A DNA stretch of 64,000 bases, taken from contig CM060843.1 in NCBI GenBank assembly GCA_030762175.1, forward strand, positions 117,854,869 to 117,918,868. The letters are read 5' to 3'. The translations under genes were made by a program, and so were the position numbers. How positions within the stretch are numbered: the first letter of the stretch is position 1; each line of letters opens with the position of its first letter. Below are positions 22,850 through 34,860 of the stretch, one piece after another. The notes under the pieces are model-generated. The model saw nothing but the letters and a program-made list of their open reading frames with translations. It did no database searches and had not been told where the DNA came from. Origin of the DNA: Metallyticus violacea. Taxonomy: Eukaryota > Arthropoda > Insecta > Mantodea > Metallyticidae.

Positions 22850-25286
22850 TCTTCGAAGAGAACAGCATTTAACTGTAAATAAAAGTTCAACAGTATAATT
22901 TATGTGCGACTTAAGTGTTATTATATTAGTCTGTCATTTTAATCGTATTAACTTTACATGTCAGTTCATTTCATGTTATGTCATTTTTGTTGAGGACAAT
23001 TTACAATTAAATTAACACATTTTTATTCACAAATGTAAAAAGGTATAAATTCTCTACACTCAAGTAGAAGTTAATTTTCCTTTGTTTTATGTTTGCATAA
23101 ACTTGAACCACATTTTTTCTACGTGACCTTGATTTCAAGGTACTTGACTATGACTTTATTTTAATTATACCCAGGAAAGCATTCGGTGGATGGATTGATA
23201 GTCTGGGGTGTAGAATATAATTCCGGTATTTGATCCTTGCTCATGGCTGGTCATTAGTGCACATGCCCTCAATGACGAGAGGAAAGGATGATATAAGGAG
23301 GATATTGGGCGGGTCAGTATCTATTTGCGGTGGTTTCGGGGACGCAGATGAGCTGCCTAGCATATTTCCAGATAAAACACTCGACGCCGGTAGAGTTTTC
23401 TCCCGAGTTGTGTGAGCCTTTCATTTTCCATTTCAAACACCGAAACAGAAGCCTTTCCAAAGCGCAAGCTACCACCACACCGCGCCAACCCTGTAACAGA
23501 AAGAATGGAATGAAATGGGAAAGCGGAAAATTCGTGGAATAATATAAGCATTCATCTCAGCATTCGCCTAAGCGACCAGAGGGAACCAAAAATAAATCCA
23601 GGGCCAGGATGACGACCTCACATTCCCCTACAGAAGGGAAAGTAGCATTAATATGTCAAATCAGGATCGCAGAACATGCTCTTCGTTGTCTTAGGATAAC
23701 ATCAAACTATCTTAGCAGAAACTGTCACTGTAGCTTTCATTGCATTTTGCCAGGAATATTATTCTTCAACGCAAGACATTTCTTATTGTTGAGTTCACGA
23801 GATTTCAGCATCAAGATAATGGGTTTCTAGATTATAAGGACGTTTACGATAGATTACACTATTATCTGGAAAGAAAGCTGATGTTATATAGCTCATACTT
23901 TAAAATCCTCAGTAGTTGTTCTTGCGATACCTATAAGCACATGGACAAATGCCTGTTGTATTTAAACTTCCCTATCAGCAGATGTTCGCGTGAATATAAA
24001 ACACCAGGTAACATTGATGCCATTTGTTAAAGCTGAAACATGTGTATACTTAAGTTGATATTCGTTTTTGTTTTATCCATACATCTCTGTTATTCCACAG
24101 GTGGTCTGAGGCTCATCAAGACAACATTTCACTTGCCCTCCTTATCTTAGTCGAATTGGGAAAAGTCTGCACCGAAGTGATTTATTATCTGACAAGATTT
24201 CTCTGAACGTTAGGTGACTTCTATGAGAGCAATTAATGTACAACATTATAACAGTAACTAAAATAACTGCTGATAAAATAAATAATATTAAATGCAAAGT
24301 AATAATTCACTTTTATTCATCATTCCTTTATCATAATTATTCCTATTCATTAAACAATAGATAACTGTGGCAGTTTTATTACAAACATACTCTATTTGTT
24401 ACAAATTCAATTCTGCTTTTATAGCATGTCACTTCATGTTTTATTTATTTAATAAACTATTATGACAACAACAAAATTAAAGTTTATTACTTGTCGCTAA
24501 CTTAGTTTTTGTTTTCTATTCAGGGAAGGAGTATCTGGCTGTCCACTTTCTATTTCGGAAAAGGAGAAGGAGGAAGTGCACTATCAACCGGACGAAAGAA
24601 AAAGCTTTTTCGGGGAAAAAGTTTTGATGGAACGCTTGCGAGAAGTGATAGCTCCTATTAATATTCGTTTTGCATCTTTTCACTCAATGTCGTAGCAATG
24701 TTCGATGAACAGAAAATGTGTTAAAAAACAAATTCCCCTTAGGGAATATTTAATATATCTTTCAGGAATGCTCATGTTCAGTTCTTTCTCGAGAATGTTC
24801 CTGCCACTCATTTCCACACCCTTAAAATGCATTAGCACATATCAAAAATAAAAATTTGTCTTTCCATTTGAAAGCATGGTGCGCAAGCATTGCCATTTCG
24901 AACACACCTCTTAACTGAACCGTGACCAACTGAAAAACAGAAAAAGGAGTGAGTTACTTCCTGAGAACGAAGAGCATTTCTGAAGTGCAGTAGACGATAC
25001 GTGACCAAAATCTGCTATTTAAGCTCGGAACAGACACTCTTGAAATTACTGTCGACAATAACTAGGGTTTGTAACATAGAAACTACAAAATAAGGGGGAA
25101 ATAGCCTTCTGCTTCACATCGTTAGTTTTTCTTTTTTGCATCAATTTATCACTAAAGGAATCTTTTGGATTATATCTAGTAAAATATGTTACTTAGCTCT
25201 GCATAATCGCACTTTTTGCAATACAAGTGTTTACATGGATAAAAGATGTTCCGCATGGTAAATTTGTATTTAGATGCTCTGTTGTT
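22850..25286. other. Unassigned DNA
   Basis: Mostly AT-rich. Positions 23190-23650 have higher G+C and overlapping short frames on both strands with no recognised motif. I see no Pol III boxes and no inverted ends. Confidence 0.5.
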
Positions 25287-25303
25287 GAACACATAATTCA
25301 AAA

Positions 25304-25586
25304 CCGCCTCGGGTGGCCGAGGTCGTTAAATCGCGGACTCGTGAGCGGGAGTTCTGGTGTTCGAATCCTGCCAGAACCGTCCTCCCTGACTCAGGTTTTT
25401 TCCAGGTTTTCCTCAGTCCTCATAAATGGCAAATGCCTGGAAGGTACTCCTAAACTTAGACCTGGAACGTTTCCTTCCTTAAAAATAAAACCTTTCCCAA
25501 TATATCATTTCATTTCATGTATCACCAGTGGCCATCGCCTGTGGTGCCTCTGTAGCAAAAACGGGCGTTAAATACTATTCATTCAT
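25304..25586 (+). mobile_element. SINE-A copy, full length with 13-bp TSD
   Basis: A full-length member with an A-box region (GGTGGCCGAGGTCGTTAAA), a B-box-like GTTCGAATCC, the body phrase TTTTTTCCAGGTTTTCCTCA, an internal A-rich spacer and the tail CGGGCGTTAAATACTATTC. The 13-base direct repeat ACATAATTCAAAA flanks it at 25291-25303 and 25587-25599. This is direct evidence of target-primed reverse transcription. Confidence 0.95.
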
Positions 25587-25599
25587 ACATAATTCAAAA

Positions 25600-26865
25600 A
25601 CAAATCTACCATAACTTTTATATTGTTCTTGGATTTTTTATTTCTAGCAGAAAATGTGCCATAATAATATTCCTTTAAAGAACTAAACCAATTACTTTTT
25701 AAGAGAAAGAAAGAGAGCATGCATATTTCAGTGAGAATATAATTGTATTACCTAAGGAAATGGATGCATAAGTAGATAGAAGTCTAATGTATTGAGATCC
25801 AGCAAGCTAGGTATAGGTCCAGGTCTACTATCCATTCTTTTGTGAATCTCCAACCTAAAATTGTTCCAGCAGCACTAAAAATGATGCGGTGCCCAATCAT
25901 GCATGAATCATATAAAGTTTAATTAAACATCTTTCTATCACACATTTAAGTTATAAGTTAAAAATCACAGTATAATGCTGCTGTTAATTTTTCAGGCAAA
26001 ATAAACCGAAATGCCATCAAATACTCCAACCCATGTATTAATGTTAAACGTTTTATCAAAAGTGCATCGTCAGCCTATATATACATGTAAGCTTCAATGA
26101 ACGGTATAACAGATGACATGTGTTTTACTACCAACCACAAAAAAGAAGTAACTAACTAAGCGAAATTAGTCGTATGTTAATATGAACCTTTTAAATTTTT
26201 AGTCCTTTATAAATTTCGTACAGGTTACCCACATATTAAATAATACGTTCTTCCCGTATGTTTTTTTTAAATATCGTGATTAAATAATAAACATTTCAGA
26301 ACTTGATAATTAAGATCCTTCGAGTTATTTAATTAAAAAACATATTCAGTATTCCATTGAAACGAAGGACAAATGTTGTTCATTACTCTAATAGAATAAT
26401 TTTGCTCCGGGATTTGCTCTTGAAAATGAGTAGTATTTAATGAAAGGCCTTAAAATGAAAAGGAAACTTCTTTTAATAAGAAATGAAAGCTCGATTGAGT
26501 AAACAGATAACAAGGAAAAACAGGTAGAGAAAGAGAAACAGTGTAAAAGGCGTCACTCTTTGCTGGTCTCTAGATTAATGAAATGAAATGAAAATGAGTA
26601 CCCTGCAGTGGAAAGCACAGTTATTTTCTGTAGTACCTCAAGACTTGAGCTCATGCAAAGGAATGAAGTCAAAGGACGGAGCGTGCCTCACCAGTGATAG
26701 GCAACTCTTGATTAAGTAAACTTGAATAGACCAGCAATATTGGCGCTCACTTGCAGATGTGTGTAAATTGGCAATGACAAGAATCAATAGTGAAAATCAT
26801 GCTCAGGTAAAAGGCATTCCTTCCTAAGAAATATGCGTTGTTTCAATCACAAATTAACTTTTCTT
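25600..26865. other. Unassigned AT-rich DNA between two SINEs
   Basis: No gene recognised. A slightly GC-richer strip at 26590-26780 shows no family features. Confidence 0.55.
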
Positions 26866-26876
26866 ACACCAAGAGA

Positions 26877-27048
26877 CCGCCACGGGTGGCCGAGGTCGTT
26901 AAGGCACGGACTCGTGAGCGGGAGGTCTGCGGTTCGAATCCCGCCAGGACCGTCCTCCCTGACTGGGGTTTTTTCCAGGTTTTCCTCAGTCTTCATAACT
27001 GGCAAATGCCGGGGAGGTACCTAAACTTAGGCCTGGAACGCTTCCTTC

Positions 27049-27084
<36 letters not shown>

Positions 27085-27192
27085 CCTTTCCCAATTTATC
27101 ATTTCATCTCATGTATCACCAGTGTCCACCGCCTGTGGTGCCACAGTAGTAAAAACGGGCGTTAAACACTACTCAAAAAAAAAAAAAAAAAA
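26877..27192 (+). mobile_element. SINE-A copy, youngest and best preserved
   Basis: The head has an intact tRNA-Ser/Leu-like A region (GGTGGCCGAGGTCGTTAAGG) and a perfect Pol III B box GGTTCGAATCC (26931-26941). The body runs to CTTCCTTCCTT. It is followed by an internal run of about 28 A (27053-27080), then a roughly 100-base 3' domain ending GGGCGTTAAACACTACTC, and a terminal A-tail. The 11-base duplication ACACCAAGAGA flanks it exactly (26866-26876 and 27193-27203). The intact boxes, long tails and exact duplication point to recent insertion. The internal A-run between two unrelated parts suggests a composite origin. Confidence 0.95.
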
Positions 27193-27204
27193 ACACCAAG
27201 AGAG

Positions 27205-27385
27205 CTATTCAATAAAGAATGATCAAACATTTTTACAAACATAAATTCTCCCGTTAAAATTCAATTTTATAATAGTTTGTTTGCTTAATGCACAATGGTC
27301 ACATTGTAGTAGTTTCATTGTTGTGAATTCCGGTTCCTGCCAGTAAAAGGTATACAAGTTGAAACATGCTCAGTTCCGGTTACAG
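27205..27385. other. Unassigned short spacer
   Basis: May include the left end of the mariner relic, but no terminal inverted repeat was found. Confidence 0.4.
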
Positions 27386-27389
27386 CAAA

Positions 27390-28260
27390 ACGGAGGTGGC
27401 GAACAATATGCTACTACTGCTCTGAAATTGTGATATCGTCTCAATAAACCTTTAATTGAGGCCTATGCAATGTTACAGGAGGTCTATGGAGAGTTTGTTC
27501 TTCCTTATAGCACAGCTAGAAGTTGGTAAAATGTTTAAAGAGGGGAGGCAATCAATTTCAAAGGAAGGTGGTTTGTTCTCTAACGGAAGAAAACGCCACC
27601 TGCTATCATTGTGAGAGAAACGTGGAACAACATTAAGACGCCTTTAGAAATTCTGAAAGTTCATTGGTGCCATTGATAAATGAAACGGTTTGTGCACGGT
27701 GGATTCCAAGACGTTGATTCCCGAACAAAAAGACGTTTGTGTGTAGGTTTGCATTCGGTTGAAGATGATATTATAGAAACATGTGAAGTTTTTTTTTTTT
27801 TTTTTTTTTTTTTTTCTTTTTATTAACCCTGCTGAGGAGACATTGCTTTATTATTTCGATCCTGAGAATTAATAGCAAAACTCTGAGTGGAAATTTCTAC
27901 CATCACCAACACAAAAAATGCAATCGTGGTTGCTTCTGGTGGGAAAGCTATGACCATAACATTATATTTTTTATTAAAGGAATGGTCTACCAGTATATCG
28001 TACAAGCACACAAAACTTTGAACCGTGCAACAAGCTGGTTGCTGTGTACGATAAGACGTGGCTCACATATCTCACGTCCTCCCTATAGTTCAGATTTAGC
28101 CCCGTTTGACTTTATACTTTTTTCTCAAATCGAATAAACACCATCATGTTACATTCTGAGAAGCAGTAGTGAAGCGATTTTGAAGGACGTGTCAAAAAGC
28201 GCCACAACCGCAGGAATAGGAGCATTGCATCCTGCGGGGACTACTTTGCTCAATATCTTG
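27390..28260 (+). pseudogene. Mariner transposase relic
   Basis: Family segments occur in the correct order on the plus strand but in different frames. Near 27475-27550 is the second helix-turn-helix (YGEFVLPYSTARSW then KMFKEGRQSI). Near 27855-27930 is the first catalytic region (FDPEN, then NSEWK, then SPTQKMQSW). At 28075-28125 is the third catalytic region RPPYSSDLAPFDF followed by ILFSQIE, with its Asp codon at 28108-28110. The HDN segment is missing and stops and frameshifts are frequent, so it is dead. A T27 run (27789-27815) interrupts the coding text just before the first catalytic region. It could not supply transposase. No terminal repeats were resolved. Confidence 0.75.
27789..27815. 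repeat. T27 homopolymer inside mariner relic
   Basis: An uninterrupted T-run embedded in the transposase relic. Either slippage, or the A-tail of a minimal reverse-strand retroposition. Confidence 0.9.
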
Positions 28261-28264
28261 CCAG

Positions 28265-28798
28265 TTATGAGAACTTTGCTAAAGTATATCCATTCTTTAT
28301 TGAACAACCCTCAGAGTTTGCAAGAATTCAAACCATTTCGTAGACCTTTCATCTCTCGTTTGGTTTATAATGTGGTAGCTTACTTTTGTGAGTTATTCGG
28401 GTGTCTTCATAGTTTTTCTTCTCTATATTTTTATTTTCCTACATAATCTATACTTCTCAAAATCCTCCTTAGTGACGTCATATCTAGTGATGGTCTTGCT
28501 CACTGCTCAACAATTCCGTTAATAGCTGCCAAAGCGCTGCATTGCTGTTGCTGTTGTACTTCACACTTCCCTACAAACGTTCCATTCTCTTCTTAAAGCA
28601 AAGTGGTATAACGGAGTTAGACAGGGGTGTATTTTTTCGCCTCATTTGATTAGTTTATTTATATGACATCACCAATAAGTTCCTCTCAGAGATGAACCTG
28701 CAGAAATAAACGACACTAAGATTCTAGATTCGGTTTTTCTAATCTACTCATTATCTGTTGAGGGTCTACAGAAAGGATTTGATAATTTGATTTTGTAC
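28265..28798. other. Unassigned DNA
   Basis: No gene recognised. The frame starting at 28180 in the mariner relic runs on to 28446 without family features. Confidence 0.5.
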
Positions 28799-28802
28799 AT
28801 TT

Positions 28803-29010
28803 GGTTTATTTTTCGGCGCTTTTTTACATCTCAGGTCATCAGCGTCCTATTTAATTCAGGGCTTGAAATAAGCAATATGTTTTGCTCAGAGACGTCCTTT
28901 TTCAGATTTGAACTTCTTTTAGTGCCGTAAATCTACAACATGGGTCCCACGGCTTTACTTTCCTTTCGGAGAAAGTCAATCTTGGAATTTTTACACTCGA
29001 AAAATTATCA
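28803..29010 (-). mobile_element. SINE-B copy lacking the tRNA head
   Basis: Reverse-oriented. The plus strand shows the 3' end GGTTTATTTTTCGGCGC, then the body (TTGCTCAGAGACGTC, GTGCCGTAAATCTACAACA, GGGTCCCACGGCTTTACTT). The alignment stops in the segment before the B box, so the tRNA-like promoter is absent. It is a 5'-truncated insertion or a deletion product. Confidence 0.8.
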
Positions 29011-29014
29011 CTTT

Positions 29015-30165
29015 TAAAACGGACCACCTTACAGTAGGAATGAGAAATGAAAATACCAGGATAATAGAGAATATAAAATACTGACAATTCCGTTGTAACT
29101 GTTACAATTAGTGTGAATGGAAAATAATTAAACACCAATGTGTTTACTGACAAACATATTCTCTCAAATACCTTATATGGCTTCATTCAATGCCCGGGGG
29201 AGAATGTTAGGAGTTTTGGTTATATTGGCACGAGTGCCTTTTATTCCTGTAAGTATTATGGAGAATATGTATATCGCCATGAAAAGCTCTGTCGTGTTCC
29301 ATGGTCCTGAGATAAGGGACTGCAAGAAAGTGAATCTACTGAACAAGTCCAAAAGGTGTAGTTTATAAAACGAGTTTTGAGCATAAGAAGGGATACTGCT
29401 AACAGTGGGAATTTGGGCACTATAAAGCCCCTTTTCGCTGCAAAATTATAATAATTAAGTAGTGGTTACGCATAGTAACCGCACCACTTTAAGAGATTTA
29501 TGCTACCAACATCAGAATTGTTATTGAAATCAAAAACACTGAACAAAAAAATTAATAGATGTTCATAGAGAATTGGGATAGGTTGGATGTGGAAGAAGGA
29601 AGCAAGGAATAGAAGCAGAATATAGAGAAAATATCACTTAGTTTAGGCAATTGGATATGATTATTGAATTTCTGCTACTACAGGTAAATGAGGACAGAAA
29701 TGATTTCATACTACGATAAGATGGCGTTCCACCTCATTTTCATAGGGAGATCAGGTAATTTTTAAACCAATACTTACTATCTTTCCTCTCTGACATATTA
29801 TCCGAAGTATTTAAAATGGGAATTTATTCTATTGTTCCCTTCCAGAATTTTTTTACACACACTGTTAGCTATGCAATGCTGAGAGTTTTGTTTTCTGGGT
29901 ATATTTTATGATAATAATATTTTAAATTAATTTATATTGAAAAGCAAATGCAACTTTATTTAACTTAATTTTATTTATTTTTTATTTTTATATATGAAAT
30001 TAAAATTTGGTTTGTTACACGTACAGAATCTCTGAATTATTTTTTCATTTCATTTAAACATGCTTTGTCTATGTTGCATGAAAAGGTATGGTTCAATCAT
30101 TCACACATTTCCTATACAAATTACTAAGGAAATTTCTAAATTGTGCTCTATTTAATTCGCTATTA
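29015..30165. other. Unassigned AT-rich DNA
   Basis: No gene recognised. Frames at 28902-29186 (minus) and 29138-29368 (plus) are partly shadows of the SINE-B body or lack features. Confidence 0.55.
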
Positions 30166-30166
30166 A

Positions 30167-30480
30167 TTATTTTAATACGAAGACATTAGAAAATAGGACC
30201 CAAGGGTGAACAATACAGGTGATGTGACCTGTGATTTTCAGTTGATCATTATGAGTGTGTACTACGAGACAGGAGACAGGGGCATTACCTGAAAAGTTTT
30301 GAGTGATGCTGTGCCCTATGTGCAGTTTGGTGGAAAAATAAAAATTGTCTGTAGCTGCACGCCTAATGAGACACTTTTTATCCAAATTATTAAAAAAAAA
30401 AATCATCATCTACAGTACACCTGAGTTTGGTTCCAGGTTTCCTCCTGCTTTCCAACTTAAACCAACATTGCAAGCACGTC
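30167..30480 (-). pseudogene. LINE ORF2 C-terminal remnant
   Basis: The minus-strand frame contains LHIGHSITQNFSGNAPVSC followed by a CLVVH segment and then LKITGHITCIVH. This resembles the region after the RNase H domain of Jockey/CR1-like non-LTR retrotransposons: (R)IGHS..T...L......P.C..C...LTI.HIL..C. It keeps the GHS, the Pro-x-x-Cys and the L-x-I-x-x-H-I spacing. The remaining text (30410-30480) has stops but similar basic residues. A run of A at 30390-30400 interrupts the frame. It is a small, dead fragment with no reverse transcriptase domain in the window. Confidence 0.45.
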
Positions 30481-30499
30481 GTTTTGAAAACACAGCGGA

Positions 30500-32765
30500 A
30501 GATTCCATAAAAAAATATTGATGACGGTTTCTATGTTATTGGATTATTCACAATTGTACATTAAAATATCCCAGATTCCGGAACAGTTCTTGCTTTCATT
30601 CCATAGGGCAAACGCATTTGCATATTTAGTCACTTTGTCCTATATTCTTTCGTTCAATTCGCATGCTGTAGCCGGAGTCGTCCAAAAAACTCTCAACGGC
30701 CGCCCTCAAAACACGACCGCTCAGAGAGTTTACCTGAGAGCTGTATCTAAATGTAAAAACATGGTTCATACAACTCTTGAGCTCGTGTTTTGAGTACCCA
30801 AGGCTAGCTTACTTTGTCTCTGCGTTAGATCCAGCCTATGAACAATTTCTAATGTGTTATTGATAGAGACTCAGGTTCCCGAGAAATAAAACTGTGCGTA
30901 CTTCAACAAGAACAAAAGAACACAGCAGACTGGCAAAACAGTAAAGCGAAGATGGGGTAGAACTTGAACAAGCTAAGGAAGGAAGAGCGAAACTGGGAAT
31001 GTATTAGAGAGGAAGAATAAATTGAATTAGTTTACAAGGCACTATAATGGAAATGCCTACTGAAATTCCATTATTACTCTAGAGTTTGCCTCCGAAACTT
31101 TGTTTTATACTTAGCGAGTTTCCCGTCACGATAATATGGCTGCCATACTAGGTTTTATGTCAAGTTCTTTTCTGTTTGGTATCGCAGAATCCACTCTGAA
31201 TTTCTAATCGCCTTAAGTTTGTACTGTAGAAGCCATTACCAAAGTTGAGAGAACGCCTCTGTTTGTTGGAAACCTCGACATCAAATTGTTGTGTCAGGCG
31301 GAACTCTCAGAAACAGATCCTGAAGAAGCGAATTTGTGCTCAGAAACACTCGCCTACAATAATGAAACAGTCAGCAATGTAATCTTCTAAGACTTTTGCT
31401 GATATAATAACTTTTATCAAATATCAAATTTGCATAACTTTTTCTCAGATCGAGTCCGGGGGATTGGAAGACGCAAAAGGAGAACTGACTTTTGAAGAGC
31501 TAAGCTCACATGTATTCGTACTATTCTCCTTACGCCACAGCTAAATATGTTTCATATATGCATATAATTTAATTTGTATGTTACAGAATATTCATTATAT
31601 AATTTACCTACATATGCTAAATATTATGCAACGAATTTTTTTCATATAGGAATCATATTCTCATGATGGATTTTAACAGATATTATTAAATTAAAACAGT
31701 GAAACGTAAAATTATATATATGATAAATAATGTATAATAACATTTTAATATAGATATCACATTTTTAACAAGATACTATTAAATTAAAATAGTAAACTTT
31801 ACAATATTACATACATACAGAATGAATGTGAAAACTTTGGGAAACATTCCTCCTATATACAGGCTAAATATAAGCATGGTCCGGAATTGCTTCATTTTCT
31901 TGTTAGAGAGTTTTTCTACACCTGTACCACATAGCAGAATATTCAAAAACAAAACTGTGAGAAACAGAAAATCATATAAAATGTTCTTTGCTAGCACTGG
32001 TTCATTCATCATTAGAGCATTTGTTCTATACTAAAGGTTGAGTTTTTAAAACTGTTATTAAAAATGAACAAGTCATACACTGTATGCTATTTTGTTTGAA
32101 GGTTATTTATTAAGCTTTAAATTACAATCTGCAGGATCATTTTCTCTATTTTGGGTAGCAAAGTCAAACGTATGATGTTATTCGTCAGTAATTCCAAGTG
32201 GAATATTTCCTCACGTCTGGTCATTTAAAAGAATGAACATTATATATCAGATGGAAACGTAGACTTATAAAATAATTGGTATTTAAAATTTGAAATTGAG
32301 CATAACTATCAGGCATGTTTTGGGATTATACTTAAATACTACTTCGGTTATAAATCATGTCCGCCTATGCTGTGCTTAACGTCTTGATTGATAAAATTTT
32401 AACTTCTATTTTCCCCCCCTTTCATATCCTTAAACGTCACTTTCTTAATCATGACAGTAACAGATTCTTTCATTCTTGATGATGGTTAGACAGCTCCCTC
32501 TACAGCAACATATTTTTGGGTACAAACATCACTTTAAATACAAATAAGCTCGCCACGTGCGCGCGCTATTTGTTCAAAACTTTCCTGATCAATTTCTTTC
32601 GTCCAGAGCTGCCTGACATTATTGTGCACTGGTCCAGTGAAAAAGTAGCGAAGTCCCGTTCTTGTGAAATTTGTGGAGTTGGCTGGGATTATACTTTGAA
32701 TAAAATATTAAATAAACATTAGTAATAAAATAAAATATGTACTGTAGCATTGTTTAATTAGAATA
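30500..32765. other. Unassigned AT-rich DNA
   Basis: About 2.3 kb with no gene recognised. Open frames at 30518-30793, 31779-32012 (minus) and 32516-32722 carry no family features. A C-run lies at 32412-32419. Confidence 0.55.
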
Positions 32766-32770
32766 AATTG

Positions 32771-33088
32771 CTAATCAATTACAATAATATGCAGCCAATT
32801 GTCATTCAGGTGCGATAATTTCAGTTTGACAAATTGCAGTGCCAGTCGACCGTGGTTGGTTGAAACTGAACGAGTTGTAAATTGAATTGGTATTGGTTTA
32901 TTATCTTGCCTATGAGTGAAATCAGAAACACTACGGTGGTCAAACTGAATCTTGTAATCCCGATACAACGGGTGCTCAGGCGAGGGAGGACTGAAATTAT
33001 TCATTAGTCGATACATAAACACGCCATAAGCCCACATAGTTAAAGCCCGGTATTCATAGAAATGTTTACAAACTTTTTTTAAGCACAA
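32771..33088 (-). other. Unrecognised 105-codon open frame
   Basis: A minus-strand frame with unusually protein-like composition for this window. It contains ALTMWAYGVFMYRLMNN, then SPPSPEHPLYRDYKIQF and DHRSVSDFTHRQDNKPI. I recognise no domain. Weak resemblance to the C-terminal ends of some reverse transcriptases is not enough to assign it. No good splice sites bracket it and no second copy occurs in the window. Confidence 0.25.
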
Positions 33089-33195
33089 TTGGCAATTTTG
33101 AAATGTGTAATTTCTATTTCTATGTTCAGATTCTGTAGTCTAGTACTTATAATTGTATATTTATTATAGAATTAGACTGTAAGGTTATTTGTAAT

Positions 33196-33610
33196 GTGGG
33201 TCGGCAGAGCGCGGCTGCGTACTGGGAGAAGCTATTTATCAAGGTAATTTAATGCATGTGCAGGTTGCGGCTTGTTTTATTTTGAGAAAGACCAATTTGT
33301 TAAAGAGTTACGATAGACAGGAATGACAAGAAACTTATTACGAACGGCCATGCTCTTAGGGAAGAAAATTTAGGAGTACTTTATGCAGATGCCGGCAATG
33401 TATTGCTACTGAGGGGCATCATCCTTATAATACAGGCTAATGCTTCAATTTGTCAGTTTTAAATACAATATCATATTAAGTTTTCAGTAAAAATATAGTT
33501 TATTAAAATGAAATGTTAGCCTTATGCGCCGCGACTTTACATTTCTTTTTCCGGTTGCAGCAGCTGCACTTTCCCAGTATGTAGTCAAGTTCAGGCATCC
33601 TGTAACTGAG
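33196..33610 (+). repeat. Unclassified dispersed repeat, copy 2
   Basis: Collinear with 17549-17965. It shares GCAGAGCGCGGCT, GTACTGGGAGAAG, a GCCGGCAATGTATTGC phrase, TTTTCAGTAAAAATAT and TTCCGGTTGCAGCAGCTGCA. Reading frames are not conserved between the copies. Confidence 0.6.
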
Positions 33611-33614
33611 ATAA

Positions 33615-34858
33615 TCTCACTGCATAATTTCGTTTTCTAGCTTACTAAAAAGAAAAAGAGTTGTTTTACAGAAAATGCAATGTTTATCTATGTGCTCAAG
33701 AGGCACTATTTCAAAGTAGAATGTAAAGTGAAGACAACTTGATTTTACATTATAATATGAGATCAGATATCAGAATAAACTCTGTAAAATCTGTTGTTCA
33801 ATATGCTATGGATATTAAAAATCTGGTTAAATGTCAAAACTTGATTTTTAACTCTCGAAATTTTAAGCGACAACCTTTTGATGTATCAAAACTCTCGAAA
33901 CTTGAAAAATCCTGTTTTTAAGGGATAAAATGAATATCTGTCGCAAAATTAACCTATACATTTTTTAAAATTTGTTTAAATAATCTAATTTCATCCCTTT
34001 GATTATGTTTGCCAATAAACAATTTTATAGTAAAATTCCCTGAATTTATTGGCCCCGTGGTAGAGAATAAGCTGCTAACTACAATGATTATAATAGCAAA
34101 CCAAACATCTGCTCGACAGAGCGATAGGAAATGAATAGTAAGAAGAGGTTTAAGTCAAAGTTGAACCTCTTTTTCTAACTTTGTTACATGCGAAATGCAA
34201 AAAATGCCCCGGCCTTTGATCTTACACTTATGGACATACCCTCATGACTAGAAGTCGATGCGATGCAAAGAGAGTTGTAAAGGTCAGAGAATTTCCTGCT
34301 AATTTAACTGGAACTACTGCTATATTTGGTCAGGCAACGGACATGCGAAATATCTGGGATTAATATTTATGTTAATTAATATCTCTTATCAGAAGCATGC
34401 ATCATACACACCAGAAAAATCGGATGATTTGCATAATATTTAAGTTTCCCTTTCCGGCTTGTATTGGCAAGCTTGTATTGTCTGTGTATCTATGCATTGT
34501 ATGAGCTGTACACGATTCTAACTTGAATTACGTGAAGATATAATGTTTTAAAAATAACTATTTTATATGCAACTGTTCGATCAGCTGTAACCGCATATCT
34601 TTCTACGATTACAGTACAGCTTAATTCTAGAACGCAAACTCAGTTCATTGTTTTCTCTCATGCTCACTGCCAGACGCCAATGGGCTTGAAATGTTTTTCA
34701 ACATAATTAATGTAGATCATTCAGAATCTGGTGACATTTGACAGCCGCAAGGAAAAAAAATCCATCTAACCAACCAGCTGCATCTGGAGTTCATTTCTCG
34801 AAAGGACTGTTTAAGAACATATTCTTGTTTGTTTAACCACATTCCTTAAGAGTATGTG
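33615..34858. other. Unassigned AT-rich DNA
   Basis: No gene recognised. Only short frames, such as 33739-33921. Confidence 0.55.
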
Positions 34859-34860
34859 TA

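Noticed and set aside
25227..25571. 114-codon open frame and the similar frames at 26833-27053
   Set aside because: They translate the SINE-A element; the shared protein-like text (GLVSG, SSLT-VFSRFSSV) reflects the shared SINE, not a gene family.
26881..26950. Possible functional tRNA gene (Ser/Leu-like)
   Set aside because: The tRNA-like head is continuous with the SINE-A body and flanked by target duplications, and the same head-body junction occurs at 25.3 and 50.0 kb. It is a SINE head.
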